A stretch of DNA of 64,000 nt from NORP110 sp051251595. GTDB lineage: Bacteria; Pseudomonadota; Alphaproteobacteria; Rhodobacterales; Rhodobacteraceae. The notes below the pieces were generated by a model that was given only the letters and a program-made list of their open reading frames with translations, had not been told where the DNA came from and did not search any database. Positions 8,122 through 16,877 of this stretch are shown piece by piece; the stretch's first letter is position 1; each line of letters opens with the position of its first letter. The stretch covers positions 124,001 through 188,000 of the forward strand of contig JBPOFA010000007.1 of the NCBI GenBank assembly GCA_051251595.1, in the 5' to 3' direction. The position numbers and the translations under genes were made by a program.

Positions 8122-9528
8122 TTAGCAGCTGTAGTACATTTTGAATTCAATGGGGTGAGGTGTGTGCTCGTAGGCGTAAACCTCTTCCCATTTAAGCTCT
8201 GTGTAACCTTCAATCTGGCTTTTGGTGAACACATCGCCGGCCAGCAGGAATTCGTGATCTTCTTCCAAAGAATCCAGCGCTTCACGAAGTGATGCACAAA
8301 CTGTTGGAATTCCGGCCAATTCTTCTGGTGGCAGATCGTAAAGATCCTTGTCAGAAGAGGGGCCTGGATCGATCTTGTTTTTGATGCCGTCAAGACCAGC
8401 CATAAGAAGCGCAGCAAAGCACAGATATGGGTTGGCAGCCGGATCAGGGAAACGAGCCTCAACGCGCTTGGCTTTTGGATTTTCAGCCCATGGAATACGA
8501 ACACAACCAGACCGGTTCCGCGCAGAATAGGCCCGCAGAACAGGGGCTTCAAAACCTGGGATTAGGCGCTTGTAGCTGTTCGTGGATGGGTTGGTGAACG
8601 CGTTCAGCGCTTTGGCGTGCTTCAGGATACCACCGATGAAATACAGGGCTTCTTGGGAAAGATCCGCGTATTTGTCGCCAGCAAACAAAGGCTTGCCGTC
8701 TTTGAAGATCGACATGTTCACGTGCATGCCTGTGCCGTTGTCGCCTGCAATTGGCTTGGGCATAAACGTTGCCGACTTGCCATAGGCCTGTGCCACGTTG
8801 TGGATCACATATTTGTATTTCTGCAGCTCATCGGCCTGATGCTTGAGCGATCCAAAGATCAGACCCAGCTCGTGCTGACAAGACGCCACTTCGTGGTGGT
8901 GCTTATCAACCTTCATGCCCATGCGTTTCATGGTGGAAAGCATTTCGCCGCGGATGTCTTGGCCATCGTCGATTGGGTTTACAGGGAAATATCCGCCCTT
9001 GACGCCCGGACGGTGGCCTGTGTTGCCCATTTCATATTCGGTGTCTGTGTTCCAAGACGCGTCGATTGCGTCGACCTGGTAAGACACTTTGTTGATGTCG
9101 ACCTGAAAGCGAACATCGTCAAACAGGAAGAATTCAGCCTCTGGACCCCAGTAGGAAGTGTCACCAATGCCAGAAGAAATCAGATAAGCCTCTGCGCGTT
9201 CTGCTGTACCGCGTGGGTCGCGGTCATAAGATTCGCCTGTGTCTGGCTCAACAACTGTACAGTGAACGCACAGCGTTTTTTCTGCGTAGAATGGATCCAA
9301 ATAAGCACTGGCGGCATCTGGCATCAGTTTCATGTCGGATTCATCAATGGACTTCCAGCCTGCGATGGATGAACCGTCAAACATAAAACCTTCTTCAAGA
9401 AAGTCTTCGTCAACCTGATCAGCCATAACTGTCACGTGCTGCAGTTTTCCGCGTGGATCTGTGAAGCGAATATCTACATATTCGACTTCTTCATCCTTAA
9501 TGGTCTTCAGAACGTCCTTATTGCTCAT
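8122..9528 (-). CDS. glnA: Glutamine synthetase, type I
   Basis: A 468-residue GlnA (usual length about 470) that makes glutamine from glutamate, ammonia and ATP in the cytoplasm. Seen are the beta-grasp start (YVDIRFTDPRGKLQHV), the N-terminal metal-site segment MFDGSSIAGWK, KGGYFPVNP, the ATP-site NGTGMHVNMSI, and the adenylylation-loop region NLYDLPPEE-like with its Tyr (DKDLYDLPPEE). Activity is therefore probably controlled by GlnE adenylylation. glnB lies directly upstream with a 58-base gap, so the pair forms a glnB-glnA operon ending at a strong terminator. Confidence 0.97.
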   Translation of the reverse strand: MSNKDVLKTIKDEEVEYVDIRFTDPRGKLQHVTVMADQVDEDFLEEGFMFDGSSIAGWKSIDESDMKLMPDAASAYLDPFYAEKTLCVHCTVVEPDTGESYDRDPRGTAERAEAYLISSGIGDTSYWGPEAEFFLFDDVRFQVDINKVSYQVDAIDASWNTDTEYEMGNTGHRPGVKGGYFPVNPIDDGQDIRGEMLSTMKRMGMKVDKHHHEVASCQHELGLIFGSLKHQADELQKYKYVIHNVAQAYGKSATFMPKPIAGDNGTGMHVNMSIFKDGKPLFAGDKYADLSQEALYFIGGILKHAKALNAFTNPSTNSYKRLIPGFEAPVLRAYSARNRSGCVRIPWAENPKAKRVEARFPDPAANPYLCFAALLMAGLDGIKNKIDPGPSSDKDLYDLPPEELAGIPTVCASLREALDSLEEDHEFLLAGDVFTKSQIEGYTELKWEEVYAYEHTPHPIEFKMYYSC

Positions 9529-9586
9529 TTTGACCCAATTCCTTCTGTTTGGAGATTAATGTTTATTTCGCGTAAAGCGCTGAGAG

Positions 9587-9925
9587 TTACAGCGCGTCGT
9601 CGCCGGATTCACCGGTGCGAATGCGAACAGCCTGTTCAATCGGGGACACGAAAATCTTTCCGTCGCCAATTTTGTCTGTCTTGGCTGCGTCGATAATGGC
9701 CGTTACGGCATCGTCAACCTGATCGTCTGCCAGAACCACTTCGATTTTGACCTTGGGCAAAAAGTCGACGACATATTCAGCCCCGCGATAAAGTTCGGTA
9801 TGGCCTTTCTGGCGCCCAAACCCCTTCACTTCAATAACGCTTAGCCCCTGCACGCCGACCTCTTGCAAGGCCTCTTTGACCTCGTCCAGCTTAAAGGGTT
9901 TAATGATCGCCTCAATCTTCTTCAT
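9587..9925 (-). CDS. glnB: Nitrogen regulatory protein PII
   Basis: A 112-residue PII trimer subunit. The N-terminus MKKIEAIIKPFKLDEVKEAL and the T-loop segment GRQKGHTELYRGAEYVVDFLPK, with the uridylylation Tyr in ELYRGAEY, are canonical. The C-terminal signature GDGKIFVSPIEQAVRIRTGE is also intact. PII senses 2-oxoglutarate and ATP/ADP and controls GlnE, NtrB and ammonium transport. AGGGAG lies upstream of the ATG. Two NtrC-type sites lie 109-145 bases before the start and point to nitrogen control of glnB-glnA. Confidence 0.97.
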   Translation of the reverse strand: MKKIEAIIKPFKLDEVKEALQEVGVQGLSVIEVKGFGRQKGHTELYRGAEYVVDFLPKVKIEVVLADDQVDDAVTAIIDAAKTDKIGDGKIFVSPIEQAVRIRTGESGDDAL

Positions 9926-10033
9926 CGTTACGACTCCCTGTCCGATATGCTTTTGGTTTTCATCACTTCTCTATTGGCGCTACAATTGACCAGCGTGACG
10001 GTATGGTGCGGGGCCGTCTGATTCAATAGGCTC

Positions 10034-10050
10034 TGCACGCAATATGTGCG
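10034..10050. promoter_or_regulatory. NtrC-type binding site 1 upstream of glnB
   Basis: TGCAC, 7 bases, GTGCG: one mismatch from the TGCAC-N7-GTGCA pattern of NtrC sites. It lies between glnB and nnr, 20 bases centre to centre from site 2, so both sit on the same DNA face. Confidence 0.65.
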
Positions 10051-10053
10051 CAA

Positions 10054-10070
10054 AGCACAAAAAATGTGCA
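10054..10070. promoter_or_regulatory. NtrC-type binding site 2 upstream of glnB
   Basis: AGCAC, 7 bases, GTGCA: one mismatch from the same NtrC pattern. It also lies only 26 bases before the nnr start, so it could affect nnr. Confidence 0.65.
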
Positions 10071-10095
10071 ACGGAAAAACTTTGGAGGTTTGGGG

Positions 10096-11652
10096 ATGCA
10101 AGATCTGCTGACCGCAGCGCAGATGCAGGCGATTGAAAAATCCGCCATCCTGCGGGGCGAGGTGACCGGGCTGGCCCTGATGGAAGCGGCCGGGCAGGGT
10201 GTCGTTTCCGCGATCTTCGAGGTTTGGCCGGAATTGGCCGCAACATCCCATCACGCCACTGTCCTCTGCGGTCCGGGCAATAACGGCGGCGACGGCTATG
10301 TTATTGCGCGGCTGCTGCGCAATTGGGGCTGGGAGGTTTCGGTCTTTGGTTTCGGGGCTTTGGACAAGCTGCCGCCCGACGCCGCGACCAATTGCGCGCG
10401 TTGGACGGAATTGGGGCCGGTGCATCCGCTAACATCTGGGGCCGTGGCGGCGCAGCTGGGCAAAGCCGATCTGATTGTCGACAGTCTTTTCGGGACCGGA
10501 TTGGCCCGCTCCATAGCGGGTGATCTGGCCAAAGTGATTCCCAATATAAATGACGCGGGTGTTCAGGGGCAGCCAGTGGTTGCGGTTGATCTGCCGTCCG
10601 GGCTGTGCAGCGACAGCGGACGGGTGTTGGGGGACCCAGACGGGCCGTGCATCAAAGCCGACCTCACGGTCAGCTTTCACCGTGCCAAATTGGGCCATTT
10701 CCTTGCGGATGGGGCCTGGCATTGCGGACAGGTCATTGTGAAAGACATTGGGTTGCGTGACGTGCCGATGGCGGCACAGGAGCAACCCGCCCAGCTCTTC
10801 CAGCCCGCGCAGATGACGGAGCAACTGAAAAAACACGCGAGCGATCACAAGTTTTCCCACGGCCACGCGCTGATCCTTTCGGGCGGCGTCGGGCGAGGCG
10901 GGGCCGCAAGACTTGCGGCGCGTGCTGCGCTGCGGATAGGTGCGGGGTTGGTCACGCTCGGCTGTCCGCCCTCAGCCTTGCAGGAAAATGCATGCCGTTT
11001 GGATGCGGTCATGCTGCGTTCACTGAAAGACGACGCCGCGCTGAAAGACCAATTGAGCGATGCGCGGATCACGGCCATGTGCCTTGGTCCGGGGCTGGGG
11101 ATTTCGTCGGAAAAATCAGCGCTGATCTCTGCTGCGCTCGATTGGGGGCGGCCTTGTGTTTTGGATGCCGACGCCTTGACGATTCTGGCAGCAGAGCCTG
11201 ACCTGTTTGCCAAGCTTAATGACCAATGTGTTTTGACCCCACATGGCGGCGAATTTGCCCGGTTGTTCCCGGATATTGCTGCGCAACTGGCCAAACCCGC
11301 GCAGACGGGACCGGCCTTTTCCAAAGCCGACGCCACCCGCGCTGCGGCCAAACGGGCAGGGTGCACCGTGCTGCTAAAGGGCCCGGACACGACCATCGCG
11401 ACACCACAAGGCGCATGCACCCTTATGTCATCGCAATATGATCAGGCCGCACCGTGGCTGGCCACAGCCGGGGCCGGGGATGTGTTGGCGGGGTTCATCA
11501 CCGGATTGCTGGCGCGCGGTTTTACGCCATTTGCCGCCGCAAGCCAAGGGGCCGCGTTGCACGCACAAGCTGCGCGCAGTTTTGGCCCCGGCCTGATTGC
11601 CGAGGACCTGCCGGAACAATTGCCCGCCGTGTTTCGTGAATTGGGTCTGTAG
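10096..11652 (+). CDS. nnr: Bifunctional NAD(P)HX epimerase/dehydratase
   Basis: A 518-residue fusion that repairs hydrated NADH and NADPH. The N-terminal YjeF_N epimerase domain (about residues 1-205) has GPGNNGGDGYVIARLL and SLFGTGL. The C-terminal ribokinase-like dehydratase domain (about 225-515) has DADALTIL, LTPHGGEFARLF, LLKGPDTTI and the GAGDVLAGFI nucleotide site. I chose the ATG at 10096, which has GGAGG nine bases upstream, over GTG at 10066. It diverges from glnB and shares that intergenic region, including the NtrC-type sites. Only three bases separate its stop from the end of the convergent Hint gene. Confidence 0.95.
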   Translation: MQDLLTAAQMQAIEKSAILRGEVTGLALMEAAGQGVVSAIFEVWPELAATSHHATVLCGPGNNGGDGYVIARLLRNWGWEVSVFGFGALDKLPPDAATNCARWTELGPVHPLTSGAVAAQLGKADLIVDSLFGTGLARSIAGDLAKVIPNINDAGVQGQPVVAVDLPSGLCSDSGRVLGDPDGPCIKADLTVSFHRAKLGHFLADGAWHCGQVIVKDIGLRDVPMAAQEQPAQLFQPAQMTEQLKKHASDHKFSHGHALILSGGVGRGGAARLAARAALRIGAGLVTLGCPPSALQENACRLDAVMLRSLKDDAALKDQLSDARITAMCLGPGLGISSEKSALISAALDWGRPCVLDADALTILAAEPDLFAKLNDQCVLTPHGGEFARLFPDIAAQLAKPAQTGPAFSKADATRAAAKRAGCTVLLKGPDTTIATPQGACTLMSSQYDQAAPWLATAGAGDVLAGFITGLLARGFTPFAAASQGAALHAQAARSFGPGLIAEDLPEQLPAVFRELGL

Positions 11653-11655
11653 CGC

Positions 11656-12162
11656 CTAAGCGGCCGCGAAACGGATCACGTTTTCAGGAAGAGCGGCGCT
11701 CATGACTTCCATACCATCGGCATAGATGACGTCTTGTTCGTCCAGCTCCAGCTCATACACGTTCAGCCGACCGGGATGTTCGCCCCAGAAAATGGACTCT
11801 CCATCCCGCAACCGTGACACAGGCACCGCGATCTGATCAGACCCGCACCAGGTCTTGGCCCGCCAATCGCGCAAATGCACATGCTGATCTGGCGCAAGAT
11901 AGAGATCCTGCATCGGACGCCCGCGCCCCAAAGCGCCGCGTCGCACCTGCACCGGACAATCGCTGAGCGTTCGAACGGCGATATGCTGAATGATACGAGA
12001 TCCGGTTTTGGTGATCACGCGATCCCCGGTCACCAGATATTCAACGGGAAGGTGACCTTCCATCGTCATGACATGCGTGCCTTCGCACAAACCTGTTTTA
12101 TATATGAATCGACGCGCGCCGGGTTTTGTCCCTGCGTCACGCCCTTTTGTCATTCCTGACAT
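11656..12162 (-). CDS. Small Hint-domain protein
   Basis: This 168-residue protein resembles the Hint_2 domain common in Rhodobacterales. GLCEGTHVMTMEGHLPVEYL matches the usual C-x-x-G-T-x-V-x-T start with a catalytic-position Cys, and GALGRGRPMQDLYLAPDQHVHL matches the conserved middle. Hint domains of hedgehog and intein type rearrange a peptide bond at their Cys. In these bacteria they usually sit on large secreted proteins, whereas here the domain stands nearly alone with no signal peptide seen. A second Met three codons in is an alternative start. Function unknown. Confidence 0.75.
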   Translation of the reverse strand: MSGMTKGRDAGTKPGARRFIYKTGLCEGTHVMTMEGHLPVEYLVTGDRVITKTGSRIIQHIAVRTLSDCPVQVRRGALGRGRPMQDLYLAPDQHVHLRDWRAKTWCGSDQIAVPVSRLRDGESIFWGEHPGRLNVYELELDEQDVIYADGMEVMSAALPENVIRFAAA

Positions 12163-12346
12163 GGGCTGCCCCTTTTTTACCTGCCTTGGTCGTCTTTTTA
12201 TGATGTTATGCTACGGTAATCGTTGAGAAATATATAGCTTTTTATTGCTGAGGGCCGAAAAAATCACTTTTCCGCTCGCATCCTGTTTTCACCTTTGCTA
12301 GAAGGGCGCGAAATTTGATGATATCTACGGATGTTTTCAAATCAGT

Positions 12347-12431
12347 GCGGGTGTGGCGGAATTGGTAGACGCACCAGATTTAGGTTCTGGCGCCGCGAGG
12401 CGTGGGGGTTCAAGTCCCTTCACCCGTACCA
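12347..12431 (+). tRNA. tRNA-Leu (anticodon UAG)
   Basis: This 85-base class II tRNA includes an encoded CCA. The acceptor stem GCGGGTG pairs with CACCCGT (last pair G-U). The anticodon stem CCAGA/TCTGG encloses the loop TTTAGGT, giving anticodon TAG. A long variable arm and the T arm GGGTTCAAGTCCC follow. Confidence 0.95.
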
Positions 12432-12458
12432 CAATTCATGAAAACTTAGTGTCATAGG

Positions 12459-12482
12459 CCCAAGTTTTGGTTTTCGCTTGGG
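12459..12482. terminator. Weak hairpin between tRNA-Leu and the convergent gene
   Basis: CCCAAG (12459-12464) pairs with CTTGGG (12477-12482) around a T-rich 12-base loop. No T run follows on either strand, so terminator function is a guess based on its place between convergent transcripts. Confidence 0.3.
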
Positions 12483-12487
12483 TGAGA

Positions 12488-14008
12488 TCAATCGACTTTT
12501 TGGTATATTGCCCAGTTTGTACCACTGGTTGTGAGACTTAGACTGTCCGGGACCGAAATCGACGTATCCCCGCAAAGAACAATCAGATCAAATCCATCTG
12601 CGACAAGGTTCGAAATCCCTTCGATGTCGGTTTTGGGTTTAGGGGAGGCCGCGAAATTTTCCAAAGCGTCCTTGATTGGCCCCTTAAGCGTTATGGGTTG
12701 TTGAGTCGCAAAAGCAAATGTTGGCACCGCTGTTTGGTTCTTCATCAACAATAGGTGTTCCAGTGGGGCGCAGTTTGGCCAATTGTGATTTTCATAGCCC
12801 AAAGCAGAATAACTCGTCGCTAGTTTTGCTCCTGCTGCTTTTGGCAATTCCAAGAGGAATTCACTATAAATTTGTCCGTTTTGATACCAGGCTGTGGCGT
12901 TCAATGCGGTACGGACCAGCAACAGCAATACGACGCAATACTTGATCCACTCACCCTTTTGCGTCTGGCTTGGGCGGACAGAGGCTGCGACCAATGCCAG
13001 CAATAGCAACGGAATTCGTTCATCCAAGTGACCTGCGCTGAACAGACTGGACGGGGCGATGACCACCAAAACCGCCGTTAGCACAATGGCGGGGAGCATG
13101 CGTCTCTCCACGCTCAGTGGGCCTTTCCATGCCGCCAAGAACAGAAGGGACCACATCAACAGGCCGAGAGCGCGGTCGATCCAAGGAAATGTCGAATTGG
13201 AAACCCGGAAAAAACTGTCGGATCGATCCAAGACTTCTTGCCAAATACGCTGCCAATAGGTGCCGGAGTCCACGTAGCCCATGAAATTGGAAAGCGTTGA
13301 CGTCGCCCCGCCTTCTGCACTTGATGTGCTGATTTGGAAGAAGATCACAATTGGGATGATTGCCAAGAAAAGCAACCGTATGGATCGTTTCGCTATATTG
13401 GCAACGGTCATCTCGCGCATTGCGAGGGCCTCGCCAATTTCATAGCTAAACAGGATCAGCCCCCAAAGGAGAAACGCGAATCCGTGGGATAAAAAGACGA
13501 AAACCCCCGCGACAATTCCGACGGACAGCTGCAGGTTTGGGCGGTGTCGCAAAGCGATCCAAAGGCCCAAGCTCAGAATAAGGCAAGACAATCCAATCAA
13601 AAAATTCGCAAATCCCCAGATCAGAATATTACTGTAGGCCGCGATACATGCCAGGCAAATTGTGACCGGGTTTAGGCGCCCCTGCAGGGCATATGCCAAA
13701 TAGAGGATCGCGAAGAACAAGAAAAACACCACAAAGCTCAGCAAGAGTTTTGTTGCCAAAAGCGGCGGGACGATGCGCATGGCTGCAGTGCCGATCACGT
13801 CTAATCCGATGTTGGGCAGCAACGCCCAGGCCGAGCTGTAATTTTCGCTGAGGTTCGCGGCATTCGCACTCCCCGAAAGTATGTAAAATCGGCTTGCGTG
13901 GTTATAAAAATCGGTAAGGGGTGCCACTGGCGTCAACATCAATGGAATTGCGCAAGCCAGTGCGACCAACGCGATCCACACCCAATTTCCGGAAGGCTTT
14001 GCAGTCAT
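12488..14008 (-). CDS. Polytopic membrane protein, possibly glycosyltransferase-like
   Basis: About 506 residues with roughly ten hydrophobic segments up to about residue 390, then a soluble C-terminal part of about 110 residues. An early extracytoplasmic loop has PLTDFYNHASRFYIL, whose acidic position resembles the first-loop aspartate of GT-C glycosyltransferases, but I see no decisive motif. I start at the Met of MTAKPSGNW, just before the first membrane segment; an ATG at 14128 would add forty unlikely residues. Neither start has a good ribosome site. The base composition looks more AT-rich than its neighbours, and the gene lies next to a tRNA and divergent from another membrane glycosyltransferase. 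Confidence 0.65.
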   Translation of the reverse strand: MTAKPSGNWVWIALVALACAIPLMLTPVAPLTDFYNHASRFYILSGSANAANLSENYSSAWALLPNIGLDVIGTAAMRIVPPLLATKLLLSFVVFFLFFAILYLAYALQGRLNPVTICLACIAAYSNILIWGFANFLIGLSCLILSLGLWIALRHRPNLQLSVGIVAGVFVFLSHGFAFLLWGLILFSYEIGEALAMREMTVANIAKRSIRLLFLAIIPIVIFFQISTSSAEGGATSTLSNFMGYVDSGTYWQRIWQEVLDRSDSFFRVSNSTFPWIDRALGLLMWSLLFLAAWKGPLSVERRMLPAIVLTAVLVVIAPSSLFSAGHLDERIPLLLLALVAASVRPSQTQKGEWIKYCVVLLLLVRTALNATAWYQNGQIYSEFLLELPKAAGAKLATSYSALGYENHNWPNCAPLEHLLLMKNQTAVPTFAFATQQPITLKGPIKDALENFAASPKPKTDIEGISNLVADGFDLIVLCGDTSISVPDSLSLTTSGTNWAIYQKVD

Positions 14009-14379
14009 TGTGTTTGAATATTCCAACGTGTTGAATTTCGTGTTTGTTTTCAGGTTCTTGAAAGCCTGTCCAAGATCCCCTGAACGTCGTAGGACTTCAA
14101 CAGTTGGGTAGGCTTGGGGCGTCAACAAGTCAATTATTTACTGCCCCTTGGGTTGAACTTGTGCGTCCTACACAACAATCGTCGTCCAAGAACCCGATTA
14201 TTGGCGTTTGAGTGATTTGACGATTGGCGGGCAGAAAAGGACCTGCGTACTAGGGCCGCGCTGGCGTGATATGGTCATTCCTTGGTCGTAAATTTAAGCC
14301 GTCGGCCATGACTGTTGGTTGCGGGCCGTTTGCGGCCTGTGTAGACACAGGCAAGCCGATAAACGGATAAGGCGCATCA
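14009..14379. other. Divergent intergenic region, 371 bases
   Basis: No convincing gene. The only structure seen is a perfect 7-base hairpin with a 4-base loop, GCCTGTG (14335-14341) and CACAGGC (14346-14352), about 30 bases before the GT39 gene. It should hold promoters for both flanking genes, but I could not assign them. Confidence 0.5.
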
Positions 14380-15828
14380 ATGGCGGACCGCTTGACCCAC
14401 ACGCAAACCAATCGTTTTTGGCTGCTGCTTTTTGCATGTTACTATGCCTTTCACATTTGCTACCGGATCATTCTGGGCGGGGCACTGGGGTTGGATGAAT
14501 CCCAGACCATCCTGGATGCACAGCATTTTGCCTGGGGCTATGGTCCGCAGCCACCGCTTTACGCGTGGCTTCAGCGCATTGTGTTCCTGATGTTTGGCGA
14601 CACGCTGTTCAGCATGACGTTATTCAAGAACACGCTGTTATTCGGCACCGTGTCAGGCGTTTTCCTCGTCATACGGCAGTTTGCGAATGCGCGGGTGGCA
14701 GGGATCTCTGCGGCAGGGTTGATGCTGTTGCAACAGATCTCTTGGGAAAGCCAGCGGGATTTGTCCCATTCCGTCATCACCGCGTTTTTTGCGGTTTGGA
14801 CCGTTGTGGTCTTGGCGCGGCTTTTGCGCAAACCCGATTGGCTGTCTTTCGCTCTTTTCGGGGCGGTGATGGGGTTTGGGTGCCTGTCAAAATACAATTA
14901 CATGGTCTTTGCCGCCGCTTTGATCCTGGCCATGGTCAGCCTGCCAGAGGCGCGAAAGCTGGTCTTTCAAAAGAAGCTACTGCTGAGCCTGTTGCTGGTG
15001 GGGGTGATCGTCTCGCCGCATCTTTACTGGGTGTCGGAACATGTTTCTTTCGCGCTGAGCAGCAGCGGCAAATTCCAAATCGCAAAGCAGAACGGTGCAG
15101 TGACGGCGCTGTTGGGCATCGGGTCAGAGCTTGTGGCTGTGGCGAATTTTTCGGCGCTGCTGATTCTGGTGGTAGGCCTGATATATTGGCGATATAGAAC
15201 GTCGCCAAAGCCTGAATTGCCCGAAATGCCCTTGCTGCTGCGTGTCGTCTGGCGTGCGATGGTGATTGGATTGGCGCTGATCGCGATTGGGGTTTTCGCC
15301 AGTGGGGCCACAAATGTTAAGGACAGATGGCTGATCCCGAACCTGATCTGGATCGCGCCCCTGACGGTGTTCTGGGTCAGCCAGCGCATTTCAAACATCG
15401 GCACGCGTAGGTTGCTGCAAACTTATGGCGTCTTGGCGGTTTTGGTGATCATCGGGTTGCCGATCCACATTTACGGCCATGGATCACGGCGGGCCGCCCC
15501 ATTTGCCGACATGGCGCAAATCTTCAACGCCCAAACCGTGGCCACGGATCCGGTGATCGCGCCCAACTGGACGGCGGGCAATCTGTTCTGGTCCGCGCAA
15601 CGCCCGGTCTACCGCCATGAAGACCTTAAGGGCCAGGTGTTTGACACGCCGATGCTTTTCGTCTGGCGCGGGGAGGACATGACCGCGCCTGCAAATTTTG
15701 TGAAACGTCGGTTCAAAGGCTGGACCTATGACGAGGCCAAGATCACGACCCTGCGTCTGCCATTTGCCTTTAACAAGGACAGCGATTTCCTGTTGTCCTA
15801 TGTCCGGCTGCTGCCTCCGGAAGGCTAA
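14380..15828 (+). CDS. Glycosyltransferase family 39 (ArnT/PMT-like) membrane protein
   Basis: A 482-residue protein with about ten membrane helices followed by a soluble C-terminal region from about residue 370. The first periplasmic loop holds the LDESQ acidic motif of GT39/PMT_2 enzymes, followed by GPQPPLYAWLQRIVF, typical of ArnT-like proteins. A KYNYMVF stretch and NVKDRWLIPNL also fit. Such enzymes move a sugar from a polyprenyl-phosphate carrier to lipid A or another cell-envelope acceptor at the periplasmic face; donor and acceptor are unknown. It ends nine bases from the convergent LysR gene. Confidence 0.8.
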   Translation: MADRLTHTQTNRFWLLLFACYYAFHICYRIILGGALGLDESQTILDAQHFAWGYGPQPPLYAWLQRIVFLMFGDTLFSMTLFKNTLLFGTVSGVFLVIRQFANARVAGISAAGLMLLQQISWESQRDLSHSVITAFFAVWTVVVLARLLRKPDWLSFALFGAVMGFGCLSKYNYMVFAAALILAMVSLPEARKLVFQKKLLLSLLLVGVIVSPHLYWVSEHVSFALSSSGKFQIAKQNGAVTALLGIGSELVAVANFSALLILVVGLIYWRYRTSPKPELPEMPLLLRVVWRAMVIGLALIAIGVFASGATNVKDRWLIPNLIWIAPLTVFWVSQRISNIGTRRLLQTYGVLAVLVIIGLPIHIYGHGSRRAAPFADMAQIFNAQTVATDPVIAPNWTAGNLFWSAQRPVYRHEDLKGQVFDTPMLFVWRGEDMTAPANFVKRRFKGWTYDEAKITTLRLPFAFNKDSDFLLSYVRLLPPEG

Positions 15829-15837
15829 CAAACGTCC

Positions 15838-16743
15838 TTACGCCGCAAAATCCATCGGTTTGAACACGGTTTCCACAGTGTCCAAAAACACCCGTTTCAC
15901 CGGATCAATCCCGGCGATCGAGGACACGATGACGCCGACACGATATTCGTTCAAATTGCGCATGGCTAAGGGCACGAAAACCAGATCACCCGTTTCAACC
16001 TCTTTCAAAAAGCCGATCTTGGTATAGATCCCGATCGCCGAATTCGCGTGGATGGCCTGTTTGGAAATCATCATCGCATTGCTGAAGATATGCGTGTTCA
16101 GCGCATCTGTGGCGGTGTCCATTTCCCGGTCCAGGATAGAATTGCGCCCCCGCGCATCAATCGTGCGCACCAAAGGATAGCCACGCAAATCCTCTACCTC
16201 AATCTTGGCCCGGGCGGCCAAAGGATGGTCCGGGCGCATGACAACCCCGAAAGGGGTGGGTTTTTCCAGGATCGTGCGGATGTTCGAATGGCTGATATTG
16301 GCGAAGTTAAAGCCAACATCCGCCTCGCCAGTGCCAACAGCCTGTGCGACCTCTTCTGGCATGGCTGTTGTGACGGACAAGGAAACGCTTGGGTATTTTT
16401 CGCTGAAACGCTCCAAAACGCGTGGCAGCACGGAAAATGTGAACGAATCGATGCACTGAATGCTGATATGCCCGGATCGTAGATCGCGGATGTCGTCAAT
16501 GATCATTTTGACATTATTAAAGTCGTAAAGCGTCTTTCGGCAGTGCTCTAGCACGATTTTTCCGGTTGGCGTAAGGTCAACCCCTTCGGGCGAACGTTCG
16601 AACAGTTTGACGCCTAACTGTTCCTCAATGCTCAGTATTTTGCGGTTCACGGATGTTGAAGACACATTCAAATGCGCCGCCGCTTTTCGGATCGAACCTT
16701 GGCGGGCGACCTCATCAATATATTCCAGAATTCTTGAGTGCAT
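15838..16743 (-). CDS. LysR-family regulator of the adjacent operon
   Basis: A 301-residue LysR regulator. The N-terminal winged helix-turn-helix (about residues 1-60) has GSIRKAAAHLNVSSTSVNRKI and LFERSPEGVDLTPTG. An effector-binding domain of two periplasmic-binding-protein-like lobes follows. I start at the Met of MHSRILEYI; a start at 16878 would add 45 residues that cross the operator and do not look like LysR. It is divergent from the ABC-transporter operon, the classic position for a LysR regulator of that operon. A T-N11-A dyad lies 19-41 bases before its start. Confidence 0.92.
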   Translation of the reverse strand: MHSRILEYIDEVARQGSIRKAAAHLNVSSTSVNRKILSIEEQLGVKLFERSPEGVDLTPTGKIVLEHCRKTLYDFNNVKMIIDDIRDLRSGHISIQCIDSFTFSVLPRVLERFSEKYPSVSLSVTTAMPEEVAQAVGTGEADVGFNFANISHSNIRTILEKPTPFGVVMRPDHPLAARAKIEVEDLRGYPLVRTIDARGRNSILDREMDTATDALNTHIFSNAMMISKQAIHANSAIGIYTKIGFLKEVETGDLVFVPLAMRNLNEYRVGVIVSSIAGIDPVKRVFLDTVETVFKPMDFAA

Positions 16744-16761
16744 CGGGACCTTTAAGGGCAG

Positions 16762-16784
16762 GGTGGTGCGGTTTTTGCACCACC
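16762..16784. promoter_or_regulatory. LysR-type operator dyad
   Basis: Perfect 8-base arms GGTGGTGC and GCACCACC are separated by 7 bases. Inside is a T-N11-A core (T at 16767, A at 16779), the LysR-box pattern. It lies between the LysR gene and the operon it faces, 94 bases from the operon start. Autorepression and control of the operon are inferred. Confidence 0.65.
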
Positions 16785-16877
16785 GTTGGCTAAACTTGAC
16801 CCTTTGAGACTCGCTTAGGCCGGGCCTACTGTCAAGAAAACCAAAAAAACGATCACCCCAACAAGAGGAACACAACA

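Noticed and set aside
8617..9372. 251-codon frame opposite glnA
   Set aside because: Antisense to glnA, unusual Phe/Val/His composition, no ribosome site or family pattern.
9926..10033. Sigma-54 promoter of glnB
   Set aside because: No GG-N10-GC pair with a good context on the minus strand; the nearest has N9 spacing.
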